Positions 8,866 to 18,592 of a stretch of 64,000 bases of DNA are shown here, one piece after another. This DNA comes from CAVOOW01 sp963697675 (GTDB lineage Bacteria > Actinomycetota > Actinomycetes > JACCUZ01). Within the stretch, counting starts at the first letter, position 1. The number at the start of each line of letters is the position of its first letter. The position numbers and the translations under genes were made by a program. The notes under the pieces were generated by a model. The model saw only the letters and a program-made list of their open reading frames with translations. It had not been told where the DNA came from and made no database searches. The stretch lies in contig CAVOOW010000006.1 in NCBI GenBank assembly GCA_963697675.1, forward strand, positions 558,001-622,000, given 5' to 3'.

Positions 8866-9962
8866 GGTGCGACTGGACCGGCCAGCGCCGCATAGCCGGG
8901 CTTGATCACGTCGTTGATCATCGCCAGCCGCTCGTCGAACGGGATGAAGGCCGACTTCATGGCGTTGAGGGTGAACCACTGGAAGTCACGCAGGTCATAG
9001 CCGAACGCATCGGCGAGCTGGCTGAACTCCTTGGTCATCGACGTGCGGCTCATCAGCCGGTTGTCGGTGTTGACCGTCACGCGGAAGGAGAGGGAGCGGA
9101 GCAGCCCGATCGGATGGTCCTCGATCGACTTCGCCGCTCCGGTCATCACGTTGGACGTGGGACACATCTCTAGCGGGATGCGCGTGTCGCGCACATAGGC
9201 AGCGAGCCGGCCCAGCGACGCCTCACCGGAGGGTTCGACCGTCACGTCGTCGATGATGCGCACGCCGTGTCCGAGGCGGTCCGCGCCGCACCACTGGATC
9301 GCCTGCCAGATCGACGGCAGGCCGAACCCCTCGCCCGCGTGGATCGTGAAGTGGGCGTTTTCGCGCTGGAGGTACTCGAACGCGTCGAGGTGACGCGTGG
9401 GCGGATGACCCTCCTCGGCACCGGCGATGTCGAACCCGACGACGCCGTCGTCGCGATACTGGACAGCGAGCTCGGCGATCTCCCTGGACCGGGCGGCGTG
9501 GCGCATCGCGGTGAGCAGCGCCCCGATCCGGATCGGCTTGCCCGCGGCGGCAGCGCGCCGCTCTCCCTCGCGGAACCCGGCGTTGACCGCCTCGACGACC
9601 TCCGGCAGCGAGAGGTCGCGACCGACGTGCAGCTCCGGCGCATAGCGCACCTCGGCGTAGACGACGCCGTCCAGCGCCAGGTCCTCGGCGCACTCCGCGG
9701 CGACCCTGGCCAGCGCGTCGGCCGTCTGCATGACCCCGACCGTGTGGGCGAAGGTCTCGAGGTAGCGTTCCAGCGAGCCGGAGTCGGCCGCCTCGAAGAA
9801 CCAGGCCTCCAGCGCTGCCTCATCGGTGCTCGGCAGGCCCTCGTAGCCGGTGTCCGCAGCCAGCTCGATGACGGTTCCGGGGCGCAGCCCGCCGTCCAGG
9901 TGGTCGTGGAGGAGCACCTTGGGTGTTTGGCGAAGTACGGCGTCAGTCGGGGACTTTGTCAC
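8862..9962 (-). CDS. add: adenosine deaminase
   Basis: Hydrolyses (deoxy)adenosine to (deoxy)inosine plus ammonia; zinc enzyme of the amidohydrolase superfamily, 366 residues. The N-terminal metal ligands are His19 and His21 in HDHLDGG. Further motifs are GFDIAGAEEG, the third ligand in TIHAGEG, LGHGVRI with the catalytic His, MCPTSNVMTGA, and VNTDNR carrying the terminal Asp. It is divergent from the gene at 10025 and the two share a 62-bp promoter gap. With PNP and the ABC importer it supports adenosine salvage. The start places the first metal motif where the family has it. Confidence 0.95.
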   Translation of the reverse strand: MTKSPTDAVLRQTPKVLLHDHLDGGLRPGTVIELAADTGYEGLPSTDEAALEAWFFEAADSGSLERYLETFAHTVGVMQTADALARVAAECAEDLALDGVVYAEVRYAPELHVGRDLSLPEVVEAVNAGFREGERRAAAAGKPIRIGALLTAMRHAARSREIAELAVQYRDDGVVGFDIAGAEEGHPPTRHLDAFEYLQRENAHFTIHAGEGFGLPSIWQAIQWCGADRLGHGVRIIDDVTVEPSGEASLGRLAAYVRDTRIPLEMCPTSNVMTGAAKSIEDHPIGLLRSLSFRVTVNTDNRLMSRTSMTKEFSQLADAFGYDLRDFQWFTLNAMKSAFIPFDERLAMINDVIKPGYAALAGPVAP

Positions 9963-10024
9963 GTGGGCACGCTACCGTCTGCCAGACTCTCAACCACGGG
10001 GGAACAGATCACGATGAAAGAGGC

Positions 10025-10471
10025 ATGACGGTGGGCGTACGCGAGGATGTCCGGATCATCCGCCCCGCGGCGATCCTGGACGAGCGGGCGGCCTCGCACG
10101 TGCTGCAGCAGCTGCGACGGCTCGACGTGTCCGCCGGAGGCATCTGGAATGCCACCTCGTCGCTGTGGCAGCGCTATGACATCCCCTGGGACGGCATCGG
10201 CGGCACGCGCGGCGAGGCAAAGCTGCTGGGCTCCATCGCCGTCATGTACGACAGCCCGCACCGCCACGAGATCACGATCTACAAGGTCACGGTCACCGAG
10301 AACGGCCTCAACCAGGGCTGGACGGTCGAGTCCTTGTGCGACGACGCGCTGATCTGGGCCGGGCTGACCATCGCCACCTGCCCGCGCGCCGAGCTGGGAT
10401 CGCCGCCGCTGGCCGACCCCTTCCGCGGAGCGGGTCCGCCGCCCGGCCCCGGCCGCGGCCCCGCGCGCTAG
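10025..10471 (+). CDS. conserved hypothetical protein beside add
   Basis: 148 residues from the ATG at 10025, preceded by the purine-rich AAAGAGGC. The sequence is compact and soluble-looking (IRPAAILDERAASHVLQQL, SIAVMYDSPHRHEITIYKVT, SLCDDALIWAGLTIATCPRA) with a Pro/Gly-rich tail. No catalytic motif, signal peptide or membrane segment is visible and I do not recognise a named domain. It is divergent from add and convergent with deoA, with only four bases between its stop and that of deoA. Confidence 0.6.
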   Translation: MTVGVREDVRIIRPAAILDERAASHVLQQLRRLDVSAGGIWNATSSLWQRYDIPWDGIGGTRGEAKLLGSIAVMYDSPHRHEITIYKVTVTENGLNQGWTVESLCDDALIWAGLTIATCPRAELGSPPLADPFRGAGPPPGPGRGPAR

Positions 10472-10475
10472 ACCC

Positions 10476-11774
<1,299 letters not shown>

Positions 11775-11784
11775 GCGGTCTCCC

Positions 11785-12177
11785 TCATCGGTCAAGGTCT
11801 TCCGGGCCGAACGCGTCGGGCAGCACCTCGCTCATCGGCCGCACGCCGCGGACCGTCTCGAGCAGCATGTCGGGCCCGCCGTTCTCCCACAGCAGCTGCC
11901 GGCAGCGCCCGCACGGCATGAGCGGGTGGCCGTGACCGTCGACGCACACGACGGCGACCAGCCGGCCGCCGCCGGTCGCATGCAACGACGACACCATGCC
12001 GCACTCGGCGCACAAACCGACGCCGTACGCAGCGTTCTCGACGTTGCAGCCCGCCACGATGCGGCCGTCGTCGACCAACCCGGCTGCGCCCACCTTGAAA
12101 CGAGAATAAGGAGCGTACGCGCGGCGCATGACTTCGCGCGCTGCCACGCGCAGTGCTTCCCAGTCAGGCTCCGGCAC
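11785..12177 (-). CDS. cdd: cytidine deaminase
   Basis: Zinc hydrolase converting (deoxy)cytidine to (deoxy)uridine; 130 residues, the short tetrameric form. The first zinc-site motif is GCNVENAAYGVGLCAECG (catalytic Glu next to the Cys ligand) and the second is MPCGRCRQLL with PCxxC. YAPYSRFKVGAAG near residues 15-27 is the substrate-binding entry. The GTG at 12177 gives the usual MPEPDWEALR start and overlaps the permease stop; a GTG at 12194 would add six residues. It sits between the ABC transporter and deoA in one leftward operon: import, deamination, then phosphorolysis. Confidence 0.94.
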   Translation of the reverse strand: MPEPDWEALRVAAREVMRRAYAPYSRFKVGAAGLVDDGRIVAGCNVENAAYGVGLCAECGMVSSLHATGGGRLVAVVCVDGHGHPLMPCGRCRQLLWENGGPDMLLETVRGVRPMSEVLPDAFGPEDLDR

Positions 12178-12178
12178 G

Positions 12179-13441
12179 CTAACCGCCTTGACCACGTCGA
12201 TAGGGCTGGCCGTCGGCGGCCGGCGGTCTGAGCCGCTGCGAGGCGAGCGCCAGGACCAGCAACGTCGTGATGTGCGGCGTGAACAGGACGAACTCCTGCG
12301 GCACCGTGTCGGAGAGGGCATACCAGACGGCGGCGGCCGCGGCGATGCCGATCGAGGTGACGGCCACGCCCCTCGAGCCGAGCCGCACCCAGCTGTAGAC
12401 CGCGAAGACCAGCAGCAGGATCGAGATGAGCAGGAGCAGCGCGTGGACCGACGTGCCGCCGCTGCGCAGCTGGAGGGCGTCGGTGAAGCCGAACAGCCCT
12501 GCACCAGCGGCAAGGCCGCCGGGGCGCCAGTTGCCGAAGATCATGGCGGCCAGTCCGATGTAGCCACGACCGTTGGTCTGACCCTCGCGGTAGATGCCGG
12601 ACGCGACCTCGGAGAGGAACGCGCCACCCAGACCGGCAAGCGCCCCGGAGACGACGACGGCGATGAACTTCATCCGATAGACGTTGACGCCGAGGGACTC
12701 GGCGGCGATCGGGCTCTCACCCACGGAGCGCAGTCGCAGGCCGAACGCAGTGCGCCACAGGATGAGGTAGGACGCCGGGACGAGCAGGATGGCGACGATC
12801 GTCAACTGGGAGACCTGCGTCGTCAGGCCGGCCAGGATGCCGGCCAGGTCCGAGACGAAGAACCAGTGGTGTTGCGACAGGGTGGTCAACCAGTCCGAGA
12901 CGCCGGGCACGGTGACAGTCCCGATGTTCTCGATGCCTGGCGACTGCGTGATGCCGCCTCCCGGCACCCCGACGAAGGCGATCGCCGAGAGATAGCGCGT
13001 GACGCCACCAGCCAGGATCGTGATGGCGACACCGCTGACGATGTGGTCGACGCCGAAGATGACGGTGACGAGAGCGTGCAGACCGCCGCCGAGTGCGCCG
13101 CCGAGGATGCCGGCGAGCACGCCCCACCACGGGCCCCACTGATAGCCGGCCCACGCGCCGAACCACGTGCCGAGGATCATCATGCCCTCGAGGCCGATGT
13201 TCACGACCCCCGCTCGCTCCGACCACAGCCCGCCGAGACCGGCGAGGCCGATCGGCACAGCCAGCCGCAGGGTGGCGCCGACGGTGCCCGGAGACGTGAG
13301 GTCGTTGGCGTCCGTGATGGCGCGCACCAAGGAGAACAGCACCAGGATCACCGCGAGGCCGATCAGGATTCGAGGCAATGTCGTGCCGCGTCGGATCTTC
13401 TGCCGAAGGGCGGGAGGAACGACCGCCGTGCTCATCATCAT
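12179..13441 (-). CDS. nucleoside ABC transporter permease (second permease)
   Basis: A 420-residue inner-membrane permease of the BPD_transp_2/RbsC-like family with about nine to ten hydrophobic spans. Family motifs include SERAGVVNIGLEGMMILG, GVDHIVSGVAITILAGG, SVGESPIAAESLGVNVYRMK (coupling loop) and GGAFLSEVASGIYREGQTNGRGYIGLAAMIFGNWRP, quoted here in its usual order. The BmpA/NupQ type transports purine and pyrimidine nucleosides. It begins with three tandem ATG codons overlapping the stop of the first permease (ATGA) and ends two bases beyond the cdd start, so transporter and deaminase are made together. Confidence 0.9.
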   Translation of the reverse strand: MMMSTAVVPPALRQKIRRGTTLPRILIGLAVILVLFSLVRAITDANDLTSPGTVGATLRLAVPIGLAGLGGLWSERAGVVNIGLEGMMILGTWFGAWAGYQWGPWWGVLAGILGGALGGGLHALVTVIFGVDHIVSGVAITILAGGVTRYLSAIAFVGVPGGGITQSPGIENIGTVTVPGVSDWLTTLSQHHWFFVSDLAGILAGLTTQVSQLTIVAILLVPASYLILWRTAFGLRLRSVGESPIAAESLGVNVYRMKFIAVVVSGALAGLGGAFLSEVASGIYREGQTNGRGYIGLAAMIFGNWRPGGLAAGAGLFGFTDALQLRSGGTSVHALLLLISILLLVFAVYSWVRLGSRGVAVTSIGIAAAAAVWYALSDTVPQEFVLFTPHITTLLVLALASQRLRPPAADGQPYRRGQGG

Positions 13442-14538
13442 GCCGCCACCTCGGCCGGAGCCAGGTTGGACAAGCGCGCCCGCACCCGTCTCTGTTCCTG
13501 CGCGATGCCGAAGCGACGCACGAGCTCGTAGGCGATGACCACCGAGAGCACGATGACTCCCTGCATGATCGTCGTGATCTCCTTGGGCACGGACTCGAGG
13601 TCGAGGATCTGGTTGCTCACGTCGAGGAACGACCAGAGCAGGGCGCCGATCGCCATGCCGATCGGGTTGTTGCGACCCAGCAGCGCGATGGCGATGCCGG
13701 TGAAGCCGGCGCCACTTTGGAAGTCCTGGGAGAAGGTGTACGCGGAGCCCAGCAGCACGGGCAGGCCCACGAGGCCCGCGATGCCTCCCGACAGCAGCAT
13801 GCTGACCAGGATCATGCGCTTCACGTTGACCCCGCTGGCCACCGCAGCCGACTCGGACTTACCCGTGGCCCGCAGGTCGAAGCCGAAGCGCGACCGGTTG
13901 AGGAGCACCGAATATCCGACGCCGGCAAGGATCGCGAGGACGATGAAGCCGTAGATCACGCCACCGGAGGTCGAGAAGCCGGGCATCTGCCCGGAGTGGA
14001 CGATCGGCTTGGTGCCCACGTTGTTGAGATCCAGCCGGACGCCGAGCTTGTCGGGAGACAGCAGGAACGCGATGATGCCCGCGGCGATGAAGTTGAGCAT
14101 GATCGTCGAGATGACCTCGCTCACTCCCCGGCCGGTGCGCAGCAGACCTGCGATGCCGGCCCACATGGCGCCGACCAGCACCGCGACAACGATGATGACC
14201 AGCAGGTGCAGCAGACGCGGTAGGTGAACGGCGCCGCCCACATAGGCGGCGAAGAAGGCGGCCAGGCGATATTGCCCGTCGACGCCGATGTTGAACAGGT
14301 TCATCCGGAAGCCGATCGCCACAGCCACCGCAGAGAGGTAGTAGGTCGTCGACTTGTTGAGGATGTTGACCAGCTGCTGCGGCTCGGTGCCGAAGTCGAT
14401 CATCACCTTGAAGACGTGCAGCGGCGCGTCACCGGAGATGAGCAGGACCACCGAGGAGACCAGACCGGCGAAGATGACCGCGATGACCGGCGCCGCGATC
14501 GCCAGCAGGAACTTCGCAGGGTCGAAGCGGGCCCTCAC
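13438..14538 (-). CDS. nucleoside ABC transporter permease (first permease)
   Basis: A 366-residue BPD_transp_2 family permease of the NupP type. It has hydrophobic spans throughout and the family signatures GFRMNLFNIGVDGQYRLAAF, TGRGVSEVISTIMLNFIA, ATGKSESAAVASGVNVKRM (cytoplasmic coupling loop) and GFTGIAIALLGRNNPIG. It starts at a GTG that overlaps the ATPase stop (GTGA) and is followed by the second permease with a 4-base overlap. Together with the ATPase and the BMP lipoprotein it should form a complete nucleoside importer. Confidence 0.9.
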   Translation of the reverse strand: MRARFDPAKFLLAIAAPVIAVIFAGLVSSVVLLISGDAPLHVFKVMIDFGTEPQQLVNILNKSTTYYLSAVAVAIGFRMNLFNIGVDGQYRLAAFFAAYVGGAVHLPRLLHLLVIIVVAVLVGAMWAGIAGLLRTGRGVSEVISTIMLNFIAAGIIAFLLSPDKLGVRLDLNNVGTKPIVHSGQMPGFSTSGGVIYGFIVLAILAGVGYSVLLNRSRFGFDLRATGKSESAAVASGVNVKRMILVSMLLSGGIAGLVGLPVLLGSAYTFSQDFQSGAGFTGIAIALLGRNNPIGMAIGALLWSFLDVSNQILDLESVPKEITTIMQGVIVLSVVIAYELVRRFGIAQEQRRVRARLSNLAPAEVAA

Positions 14539-16085
14539 GCCGACTCACCTGCTCCGGTCATCGCCGAGCCGAGTTGCTCGGGCGTCACATCACTGGGGTC
14601 GACGTCTGCCACGAGCTTTCCCCGGAGGATCACGGTGATCGAGTCGGACAGGCCGATGAGCTCGTCGAGGTCGGCGCTGATCAGCAGCACCGCAAGACCG
14701 GACCGGCGGGCAGCGCGGATGTGGTCCCAGATCGCCGCCTGGGCGCCCACGTCGACGCCACGCGTCGGGTGGGAGGCGATGAGCACCTTGGGGTCGCCAC
14801 TCATCTCACGGCCCACGATGAGTTTCTGCTGGTTGCCACCGGACAGCGCGGAGGCGAGCACGTCGATGCCTGGCGTGCGGACGTCGTAGTCCGTCACGAT
14901 CCGCTGGGTGTCCTTGCGCGCACCGGCCCGGTCGATCCACGGCCCCTTGACGTTGGGGCGCTGGGTCTGGTGCCCGAGGATGCGGTTCTCCCACAACGGT
15001 GACTCGAGCAGCAACCCGTGCCGGTGCCGGTCCTCCGGGATGTAGCCGACGCCCGCTTCGCGGCGCTCCCTCGTGGACGCCTGGGAGATGTCGACGCCAT
15101 CGAGGGTGATCGTCCCCGACGCGATCGCGCGGATGCCCATGATCGCCTCGACGAGCTCTGCCTGGCCGTTGCCCTCGACCCCGGCGATGCCGAGCACCTC
15201 ACCCTTGCGGATGCGGAACGTCACGTTGTCGAGCAGCAGGCGTCCTTCGAGGTTCGCGAGGGTCAGCCCGTCGATGCGCAGCATCTCGATGTCGGTGACG
15301 GTGGACTCTCTCGTCTCCGGCGATGGCAGCTCGCTGCCCACCATCAGCTCGGCGAGGTCCCGCGCGGTCACTGACTTCGGGTCGACGGTCGCCACGGTCG
15401 TGCCGCGGCGGACGACGGTGATCTCGTCGGCGACGCTGAGCACCTCGTCGAGCTTGTGCGAGATGAAGATGACCGTCAGACCCTCGCTCTTGAGCTCGCG
15501 AAGGTTGTCGAAGAGCTCATCCACCTCCTGGGGAACCAGCACCGAGGTGGGCTCGTCGAGGATCAGGGTGCGGGCACCACGGAAAAGGACCTTGAGGATC
15601 TCCACGCGCTGCCGGTCGGCAACACCGAGCCGCTCGACCAGAGCGTCGGGATCGACGTCGAGCCCGTAGGAGTCGGAGATCTCGTTGATGCGACGCCGAG
15701 CTTCAGCAAAGTCGAGCCCGGCGCCCTTGGTCGGCTCGCTGCCGAGGATGACGTTCTCCAGAACCGTGAAGTTGTCGGCCAGCATGAAGTGCTGGTGCAC
15801 CATTCCGACGCCGCGCTCGATCGCGTCCAACGGCGAGTGCATCGCCGCAGCAGAGCCGTCGATGCTGATGGTGCCCTCGTCCGGTCGCTGCATCCCGTAG
15901 AGGATCTTCATCAGCGTGGACTTGCCCGCGCCGTTCTCGCCCACGATGGCGTGCACCGTGCCCCGTCGGACGGTCAGGTGGATGTTGTCGTTGGCGACGA
16001 CACCCGGGAACCGCTTGGTGATGCCGACCAGCTCGACCGCGATTTCGCCGGTCGCGACCTGTGGTGCTGCGGGTGGACTCACCAT
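14535..16085 (-). CDS. nucleoside ABC transporter ATP-binding protein (tandem domains)
   Basis: A 516-residue ATPase with two fused nucleotide-binding domains, as in sugar/nucleoside importers of the RbsA/NupO group. The first domain has Walker A GENGAGKST, Q-loop GMVHQHFML, Walker B TLILDEPTSVL and switch His in FISHKLDE. The second domain has a degenerate Walker A, GVEGNGQAE, a proper signature LSGGNQQK, and IASHPTRGVDVGA in the Walker B region. This asymmetric pattern is normal for the family and means one composite site is probably dominant. It follows the BMP lipoprotein after 105 bases that carry a strong hairpin. Confidence 0.93.
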   Translation of the reverse strand: MVSPPAAPQVATGEIAVELVGITKRFPGVVANDNIHLTVRRGTVHAIVGENGAGKSTLMKILYGMQRPDEGTISIDGSAAAMHSPLDAIERGVGMVHQHFMLADNFTVLENVILGSEPTKGAGLDFAEARRRINEISDSYGLDVDPDALVERLGVADRQRVEILKVLFRGARTLILDEPTSVLVPQEVDELFDNLRELKSEGLTVIFISHKLDEVLSVADEITVVRRGTTVATVDPKSVTARDLAELMVGSELPSPETRESTVTDIEMLRIDGLTLANLEGRLLLDNVTFRIRKGEVLGIAGVEGNGQAELVEAIMGIRAIASGTITLDGVDISQASTRERREAGVGYIPEDRHRHGLLLESPLWENRILGHQTQRPNVKGPWIDRAGARKDTQRIVTDYDVRTPGIDVLASALSGGNQQKLIVGREMSGDPKVLIASHPTRGVDVGAQAAIWDHIRAARRSGLAVLLISADLDELIGLSDSITVILRGKLVADVDPSDVTPEQLGSAMTGAGESA

Positions 16086-16125
16086 GGAAGAAGGGCCTTT
16101 CCGTCATGAAAGTGCACCGGACAAG

Positions 16126-16172
16126 GATCGGGCTCGGTCGGAACGCTATCGCGTCCTCGCCCGAGCCCGATC
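16126..16172. promoter_or_regulatory. intra-operon hairpin between lipoprotein and ATPase genes
   Basis: Perfect 12-bp inverted repeat: GATCGGGCTCGG at 16126-16137 and CCGAGCCCGATC at 16161-16172, with a 23-base loop. It lies just after the BMP lipoprotein stop, inside an operon read leftward, and has no T-tract. Such stem-loops commonly protect the upstream message and reduce read-through, giving excess binding protein over transporter; that role is inferred here. Confidence 0.7.
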
Positions 16173-16190
16173 TGTTGTCGGTGACGACTT

Positions 16191-17246
16191 CTACGGCTTG
16201 CTGGGCACCGTGATCTTGCCGTCGATGATCTGCTGGCGATAGTCGTCCAGCTTGGTCTTGATGTCGTCGACCATGCCGCCGGACGTCGAGTAGCCGACAC
16301 CGTCCCGCTTGAGGTCGTAGACCTGGGTGCCGGTCAACGGCGAGCCCTTCGCGACGCTCTCGACGTACTCGAACACTGCGGTGTCCACCCGCTTGATCGC
16401 TGACGTCATGATGACGTCCTTGACGCTGGCGAGCGGCGCCTGGTTGTACTGGTCGCTGTCGACGCCGATGCCGAGCTTCCCGTCGGCCTTGGCGGCCTCG
16501 AAGACACCCTTGCCCGACCCACCTGCGGCCGCGTAGATGATGTCGGCATTGTTGTCAAACATGCCCTTGGCGGTCTCCTTGCCGGCAGCCGGGTCGTTGA
16601 AGCCCGTGCAGTTGCCGGCCGGGGTCGAGAGGTACTTGACCTGCACCTTGATCGCCGGGTCGACCTGCTTGACGCCGGCCGCAAAACCGGCTTGGAAGGC
16701 CTGCAGCAGCGGCACGAGACAGCCACCGATGTAGCCGACGTTCTTGGTCTTGGTCTTGAGGGCCGCTGCGGCACCGACCAGGAACGAGCCCTGCTCCGCG
16801 GCGAACGTCAGACCCGTGACGTTGGGTGCGTCCACGACGCCGTCGATGATCCCGAAGTGGGTCTTCGGGTAGAGCGGTGCCACCTTGCCGAGCGCAGTCG
16901 CGTAGGCGAAGCCGACGGCGATGATCGGGTCGTAGCCACCCTTGGCCAGCAGATCCAGACGGGTCTGCTTGTCTGCATCGGTCTCACCGGCGTTGGCGGC
17001 AAGCTCCTTGGTCTCGACCTTCAGGTCGCTCCTGACCTTGTCGAGCCCGGCGGCGGCCAGGTCGTTGAACGACTGGTCGCCGCGGCCACCGATGTCGTAG
17101 GCCAGGCCGACCTTGAGGACCTTCGCGGCCCCGGTGCTCGAGCCGGAGGGCTTGGCGCTCGTGTCGCCGCCGCTGCTTCCGCCACAGGCGGACAGCGTGA
17201 GCGCTCCAGCGACTATTGCCGCAGCAAAACTGGTCACCCGTCGCAA
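16191..17246 (-). CDS. BMP-family nucleoside-binding lipoprotein
   Basis: A 351-residue extracytoplasmic substrate-binding lipoprotein (Bmp/PnrA family, nucleoside ligands). The lipoprotein signal is MRRVTSFAAAIVAGALTLSAC with lipobox LSAC, then a Gly/Ser-rich linker. The body shows VGLAYDIGGRGDQSFNDLA (family start motif), PIIAVGFAYA, FGIIDGVVDAPNVTGLTFA, GSFLVGAAAAL, VGYIGG, ADIIYAAAGGSGKGVFEAA and GIGVDSDQYN. The start is TTG at 17246 with GGAAGGAGA six bases upstream, which decides it. It is the first gene of the importer operon and captures nucleosides at the cell surface. Confidence 0.93.
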   Translation of the reverse strand: MRRVTSFAAAIVAGALTLSACGGSSGGDTSAKPSGSSTGAAKVLKVGLAYDIGGRGDQSFNDLAAAGLDKVRSDLKVETKELAANAGETDADKQTRLDLLAKGGYDPIIAVGFAYATALGKVAPLYPKTHFGIIDGVVDAPNVTGLTFAAEQGSFLVGAAAALKTKTKNVGYIGGCLVPLLQAFQAGFAAGVKQVDPAIKVQVKYLSTPAGNCTGFNDPAAGKETAKGMFDNNADIIYAAAGGSGKGVFEAAKADGKLGIGVDSDQYNQAPLASVKDVIMTSAIKRVDTAVFEYVESVAKGSPLTGTQVYDLKRDGVGYSTSGGMVDDIKTKLDDYRQQIIDGKITVPSKP

Positions 17247-17384
17247 AGGGTGTCTCCTTCCGTGTTCCCGGCCCTCGGACTACATCTGAAGATCGCCCCG
17301 CCGGAGCCGACCGGGACCGGTCAGCGGTCGGAACTCTAGCGGCCTATGACACCCGTACAGCACCTCGGCGGCAGATTGAAACCT

Positions 17385-17401
17385 CCCGTTATCAGAACGG
17401 G
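17385..17401 (-). terminator. short hairpin after the amidohydrolase gene
   Basis: CCCGTT-ATCAG-AACGGG, a 6-bp perfect stem at 17385-17401. It starts four bases beyond the leftward amidohydrolase stop. On the minus strand it is followed by AGGTTTCAAT, a weak U-rich run. It plausibly ends the mutase-amidohydrolase transcript before the promoter of the nucleoside importer, which would lie in 17247-17384. Confidence 0.45.
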
Positions 17402-17404
17402 ATA

Positions 17405-18592
17405 CTAAAGCGACAGAAGCGCTGCGGCCGCCAGCACGCGGGCGCCGATCGAGATCGCGCGCTCGTCGGCGTCGAACAGGCCCTGGTGAAGATCCACCTC
17501 GACGCTTGCCTGCGCGGGACGCACGCCCAGCCGGGCCAGGGCGCCGGGGATGTCACCGAGATACCAGGAGAAATCCTCGCCGCCGAGGCTGCGCTCGGTC
17601 GTCACGACCGACTCGGGGCCCTCCGTGGCGCTGACGGCCGCCGCGAGGATGGCGATCGAGGTCGCCTCGTTCTCCACCGGTGGCACGTTGCGGTCGTAGG
17701 ACACCTCCGCGCGCACGCCGTAGGGCGCCACGATGGCCCGGACCAGGTCCTCGACGAGCTCCTGGGCGCTCTCCCAGGCCGCCTGGTCGAGGCAGCGCAA
17801 GGTTCCTTCGATCTCGCCCTCCGCAGGGATGGCGTTGGGCGCCTTGCCGGCCTCGATGCGCCCCCAGACCACGGACAGTGACGCCCGCGGGTCGACCCTG
17901 CGGGACAGGGCGGCCGGCAGCTCGGTCGCCACCTTGGCGAGCGCGAAGACCAGATCGCCGGTCAGGTGCGGGCGTGCCGTGTGGCCGCCCCTCCCGGTCA
18001 GCCGGACGTGGACCTGGTCGGCCGAGGCGGTGATGGCCCCCTCGCGCAGCCCCACCTGCCCCACGGCGGTGCGGGGGTCGCAGTGCAGCGCAAAGATCCG
18101 CTTGACGCCGTCGACGCCACCACTGTCGACGATCGCCCGGGCACCGCTGCGCGGCGACTCCTCGGCCGGCTGGAACAGCAACCGGACCCTCCCGGGCAGC
18201 TGACCCTCGCGGGCGAGGTCGGCGAGCACCAGGCCGGCGCCGAGCACCGCAGCCGTGTGCAGGTCGTGACCGCAGGCGTGGCAGACGCCGTGAACGGTCG
18301 AGGCGTACGAGACGTCCTTGCGGTCGACCAGCGGCAGCGCGTCGATGTCCGCGCGCAGCGCCACGATCTCATCGCCTTCGCCGACGTCGCAGATGACGCC
18401 CGTTCCTGTGGCCAGCACGCTCGGCTGCAGGCCGGCCGCGACCAGGCGGTCGCGGACCAGCCCGGTGGTGCGCGTCTCCTGCCAGGACAGCTCGGGGTGC
18501 GCGTGGATGTCTCGGCGCAGCGCCACGAGCTCGTCGGCGTAGGACTTGACCATCGGGGTGAGTGAGGCCAGCAGCTCGGGACTGATGCTCAC
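17405..18592 (-). CDS. M20-family amidohydrolase (IAA-amino acid hydrolase/AmiA type)
   Basis: Zinc metallopeptidase/amidohydrolase of 395 residues. Metal and catalytic residues are visible in RRDIHAHPELSWQE, VALRADIDALP, HACGHDLHTAAVLG, FQPAEESPRSGAR with the general-base Glu, FALHCDP, and SLGGEDFSWYL near the end. Relatives hydrolyse N-acyl amino acids or small amides; the natural substrate here is unknown. The GTG at 18592 overlaps the mutase stop (GTGA), so I prefer it to the longer upstream start. Similar amidohydrolases sit beside deoD and pmmB in mycobacteria (amiA1/amiB1), which supports the synteny of this block. Confidence 0.88.
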   Translation of the reverse strand: MSISPELLASLTPMVKSYADELVALRRDIHAHPELSWQETRTTGLVRDRLVAAGLQPSVLATGTGVICDVGEGDEIVALRADIDALPLVDRKDVSYASTVHGVCHACGHDLHTAAVLGAGLVLADLAREGQLPGRVRLLFQPAEESPRSGARAIVDSGGVDGVKRIFALHCDPRTAVGQVGLREGAITASADQVHVRLTGRGGHTARPHLTGDLVFALAKVATELPAALSRRVDPRASLSVVWGRIEAGKAPNAIPAEGEIEGTLRCLDQAAWESAQELVEDLVRAIVAPYGVRAEVSYDRNVPPVENEATSIAILAAAVSATEGPESVVTTERSLGGEDFSWYLGDIPGALARLGVRPAQASVEVDLHQGLFDADERAISIGARVLAAAALLSL

